DNA from: Hermodice carunculata
Lineage: Eukaryota; Annelida; Polychaeta; Eunicida; Amphinomidae
Assembly (NCBI GenBank): GCA_964020975.1
Contig: OZ026612.1
Span: 52,939,808-53,003,807 of the forward strand
Length of the DNA: 64,000 nt
Direction of reading: 5' to 3'
Position numbers and translations under genes: made by a program. A model generated the notes under the pieces. That model ran no database searches and was not told the origin of the DNA. It saw only the letters and a program-made list of their open reading frames with translations. Positions 60,966-64,000 of the stretch are shown here, piece by piece. The first letter of the stretch is position 1. Each line of letters starts with the position of its first letter.

Positions 60966-61230
60966 CTGTATGCCACCTCCTCCTTCAGAGAGGGAGGGCA
61001 TAATTATGCTAAATGACGGAAAATATGCAAAATAATCACATGATCAGTATTCTGGCTACTGATCTTCAACTAGTGGTATGCCAGAAAAGCACATCATCAT
61101 TTATTTATGGCCACTTGTAAGTACCTTGCAGATCAGGTGGAGGCTGGGTATCCTCAGAGTGATCCCGTTACAACTGATACAGCCTTCAAATCTTTTTACT
61201 AGAATTTGCAACAAAAAACCATGATAACCT
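60966..61230. other. non-coding, nothing recognised
   Basis: No recognised feature. Confidence 0.5.
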
Positions 61231-61470
61231 TTAATCCTTTCCAACTCGAATTCCATCTCAGTCAACAGCTTTCCTTGACATGGGTTGGGCAAAGTGCCCA
61301 ATTCATGCCAAGGAAAGCTGTTGACCTGGGGCATGTTACCTTGATATAGGTCTCACCTATAATTCTCAGTCAAATTTTTTTTCATCACTGTTGAAATAAG
61401 TTAAAAACACTTAACCACACATTTCACCACCAGCCAGTTTTCTTCGTCGATTCACAGGGGAAAGGGTTAA
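61231..61470 (+). mobile_element. TTAA hairpin element, CCCTTTCC subfamily, copy B
   Basis: TTAATCCTTTCC at the left, GGGGAAAGGGTTAA at the right. The hairpin is almost perfect: CAGTCAACAGCTTTCCTTGAC at 61260-61280 pairs with GCCAAGGAAAGCTGTTGACC at 61307-61326. It is collinear with 21682-21921 and of identical 232-bp length between the TTAA sites. Confidence 0.92.
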
Positions 61471-61499
61471 ACCATCCCCACAGTGTAGTTTTCTATGGG

Positions 61500-61566
61500 C
61501 TGTAGTACCATTCAGGCTGCACCATAGGGACCTATGGCCATTCAGGCTGCACCATAGGGACCTATT
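61500..61566. repeat. 30-bp tandem duplication
   Basis: CCATTCAGGCTGCACCATAG plus GGACCTATGG occurs twice head to tail. Confidence 0.9.
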
Positions 61567-62837
61567 TGACTCCTTCTCTACATGTGGTGACAGATAACCA
61601 GAGGGTGGTGTGAACAGCCCATACTCAGCTGACCTAGATACATTCCACTCAAAAGAAGTCCCAGCCTGAGCTGGGCTTCAGCTTGAACTGAACTGAAATG
61701 AGCAGATCTTAGCCAACTTCAGCTGAGAATTTTTGGATATCAGTGACCCAGATATTCATGCGAGTGACATAGTTTAACTAAGACTCTGCCAAGATACATC
61801 CCCATGAAGTTAAAAGTGGATCTGGCAAACCATTTTCGAAAACATACATATACACCAGTGTTAATAAACAAACATGTTTACTTATCGATCATTACAAAAT
61901 TGTTTTAAGTCAGGAAATTATAGTGGTGCTAATGAATGTACATGAACATGCACGTTTCAGGCAGACTGAATCAGCTACATTTGCACTAAGTTTGATGAGA
62001 ATACCACATACACACCATTGCACTTTGGGAAAAGTTGAGATCATAAAAACACACAAAATGAACAAAAAAAAAGTTTTTAATAAAGGTCTAGGGATACTAA
62101 GAAATGTCCCTGTGCAATTTTGAAGCAATGGGCTGTGCACTTCTGGAAAAGAAGCTCTTTTCTTGTTGATTTTGCTCAACGAATGAAGCAGAACATCCAT
62201 ACAAATTAAGAAGTCACTGGACAGCAACCTGTTAAACAAAATTGACACTGAAGCATCTATTTGAAGCATGGCTGAGTTCATGGATTTATCAATCAACATG
62301 AGGCTATCACAAGGACTTGGAGCATCATCTGTATGTAATACGAACTGCAACATCATGGAAATGCTGCAGTATGGACACTCACAGGCTTCCATGTTGTACC
62401 TAAACAGTATACAACATGGTGATCAACACAACACTCTGAAACATGGTAAATTTGATAATCAGAAGAACTGAAGTGGATGTGACAGGTATATTTTGGCTGC
62501 ACAGCAAGAAATCTGATCATAAAAGCACCCCAAACTGAACATGTTTACACACACAGGCACATGGTTATCATGGCTGGCAGAGATGAGCCATGAATCTATT
62601 ATCAATCTTTCCACTACATATAAAATAGTTTACCAGGCTATGATTTTACTTTGAAATGGGCTCAAGGGAGCCATCTTACACAGGAGTGATTATCTTACGT
62701 CAGTTTCAGTGAACTCTTGTATCTTCAGTGTAAAATTGTAAAAACAAACTAGCAAAAATCCACTGTCATGCACACACATGGCAGTTTAAGTTTACATAAG
62801 GGGTAGCACATAATGGGCAGATAAACGGTTAAAATAC
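61567..62837. other. non-coding, longest open frame of the window
   Basis: The minus-strand frame 61910-62392 is open for 160 codons. It has no domain I recognise and no supporting splice or promoter context. Roughly one frame of this length is expected by chance in 64 kb of AT-rich DNA, so it is not called a gene. Confidence 0.5.
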
Positions 62838-62935
62838 TTAACCTTTCCTCGGCTAGAATTGGACTGAGTCAACAGTTTCCTTTGGGGGGTGGGTTGGATG
62901 CATTGTGCCCAAACCCCACAATACAACCAACGAAT
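62838..62935 (+). mobile_element. TTAA hairpin element, left half only
   Basis: TTAACCTTTCCTCGGCTAG opens it, followed by ACTGAGTCAACAGTTTCCTTTGG and CATTGTGCCC as in the other copies. The pairing arm and right end were not found, so it is truncated or diverged after about 62935. Confidence 0.65.
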
Positions 62936-63700
62936 ATTTCTCATTGGCCTTGTCGGTAATTCTAACACAAATAGTTTGGTTTAAATTTGCATTCACATTT
63001 TATTTTTGAAGGGATCATGGAACAAGTGTTGTCTGTGCAACAACTTCTTGCAAAGTTTCTTTGTTAATGACAAAACTTGGGAAAGACAGTTGAAGCAGAC
63101 AACTTTCTGACCTTTCAGCACTTTTGGGTGGTTTGATCACTAGTGCTGGAAGGGTTTCACTTATCCATTTTTGTATCTAAATGACAACCCTATACATGTT
63201 CAACCATTTTTATTCTCCGGAGACACTGTTAATCAAGAAAATAATATCAACCTTATATATAATGTAGTCTTGCCAATACAAGTCAGTATCAGATCTACAT
63301 TATAAATGTTGTCTTAATGATATACTCTGATCCCCAGAGTGTATACTTAACTAGCTTTGTTACACACTTATTAGATTCCTATCTGGAAAAGTGGAGTTGC
63401 GTTTTATCATCATCATCAGTATTTTTAATGTCAAATGTATTCCTCCTGTTTTCTGATATTATTTTTGAAATATTTTACATGATAATGTTCTCTATCACTA
63501 GACATGGCAAAAAAAAAAGTTCTGCCATGAGCGTTTCATCACAGTGTGGCTGTGTCACTTAAGAGTTGCTGCAGTCCCTCATGGGTTTGCTTAGCTATCA
63601 TATCTTTTACAATTTCTCATAAACTTAAGACCCAGGGTGAGAGTGTTCCATGTGCACACTGTCTACATCAGGCTGCTGACTGACAACCCATTGTGCATAC
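62936..63700. other. non-coding, nothing recognised
   Basis: No recognised feature. Confidence 0.5.
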
Positions 63701-64000
63701 ATGCACTAAACACACACATAATTATTACAGCATGCATACTATATGTGGTGCCACCATACTCTGGCATATATTTTACTTCTGCCTGATTAAATTCCAACCA
63801 AATTTCATGATGATTCAAGGAAAACTTAAAAAAAGCCATTCTAAAAAATTTCACATTTTGGCCACGATATTACATAACAATGTAGATGATACCACCAATG
63901 TTAAACTTGACCCAGACTTTTATACCCTACATAAATCCTGAACATTACATGGGATTAAATTAAAAACTGTGGACTGTATCATGTTCACAAGTTCCAATTA
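63701..64000 (+). repeat. dispersed repeat copy, cut by the window edge
   Basis: ATATGTGGTGCCACCATACTC, TTACATAACAATGTAGATGATACCACCAATGT and TTGACCCAGACTTTTATACCCTACATAAATCCTGAA match the 3' half of the 53460-54115 copy in order. It continues past the window end. Confidence 0.72.

Noticed and set aside
61910-62392. 160-codon minus-strand open frame
   Set aside because: It is the longest in the window but has no recognisable domain, no promoter or splice context, and a length expected about once by chance in this much AT-rich DNA.

Overview
This window looks like non-coding, repeat-rich DNA from an animal nuclear genome. It is AT-rich and has very long dinucleotide microsatellites: (GA)n, (CA)n and (CT)n runs of about 170-180 bp, and (TA)n, (TCA)n and (ATGT)n tracts. 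It carries animal-type mobile elements: a mariner transposase relic, 5'-truncated LINE copies, a PIF/Harbinger fragment, tRNA-derived SINEs and many MITEs. Dispersed and tandem repeats built on TGACCTTG...CAAGGTCA, and elements ending in a CAGCTGAGCTAAAA-type hairpin, remind me of marine invertebrate genomes, perhaps a mollusc or another lophotrochozoan. That placement is an impression and cannot be proven here. I found no convincing host protein-coding exon, rRNA, functional tRNA or CRISPR array. The longest open frame (160 codons) is about what chance gives in 64 kb of AT-rich DNA.

Layout. 1-12 kb: a 396-bp MITE with perfect 16-bp ends between two copies of a short duplication, the long GA, CA and CT microsatellites, a pogo/Tc1-like MITE and two copies of a hAT-like MITE. 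11-22 kb: a nest of MITEs, a diverged SINE, a hAT-like MITE, a 1.3-kb mariner with intact ends and a broken transposase, and a cluster in which one TTAA element sits inside another. 22.7-25.6 kb: a 41-bp minisatellite split by a 1,732-bp solo-LTR-like element with a perfect 5-bp target duplication, then a GC-rich minisatellite. 27-29.8 kb: a 5'-truncated LINE with a (TGA)n tail and another TTAA element. 31-36.7 kb: a Harbinger fragment, two minisatellites, a long TA/TATACA tract and a TTAA element with a nested insertion. 37-45 kb: tandem repeats, including a 180-bp array, and MITEs. 45-51 kb: copies of a dispersed repeat with nuclear-receptor-like half-sites, and a second LINE bracketed by (TATG)n. 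51-64 kb: a 97-bp hairpin, a clear tRNA-derived SINE, a pair of tRNA-like units, a 145-bp tandem array and further TTAA elements.

The most notable structure is a group of short, apparently piggyBac-like elements. They carry TTAA at both ends, most outer ends resemble CCCTTTCAGTGCC or CCCTTTCC, and most share an internal hairpin built on GTCAACAGCTTTCCTTGG. About ten full or partial copies lie in this window. Comparing copies gives the pre-insertion site of a second TTAA family and the relative order of several insertions. Nothing here is an operon-like system; the elements interact only through nesting.
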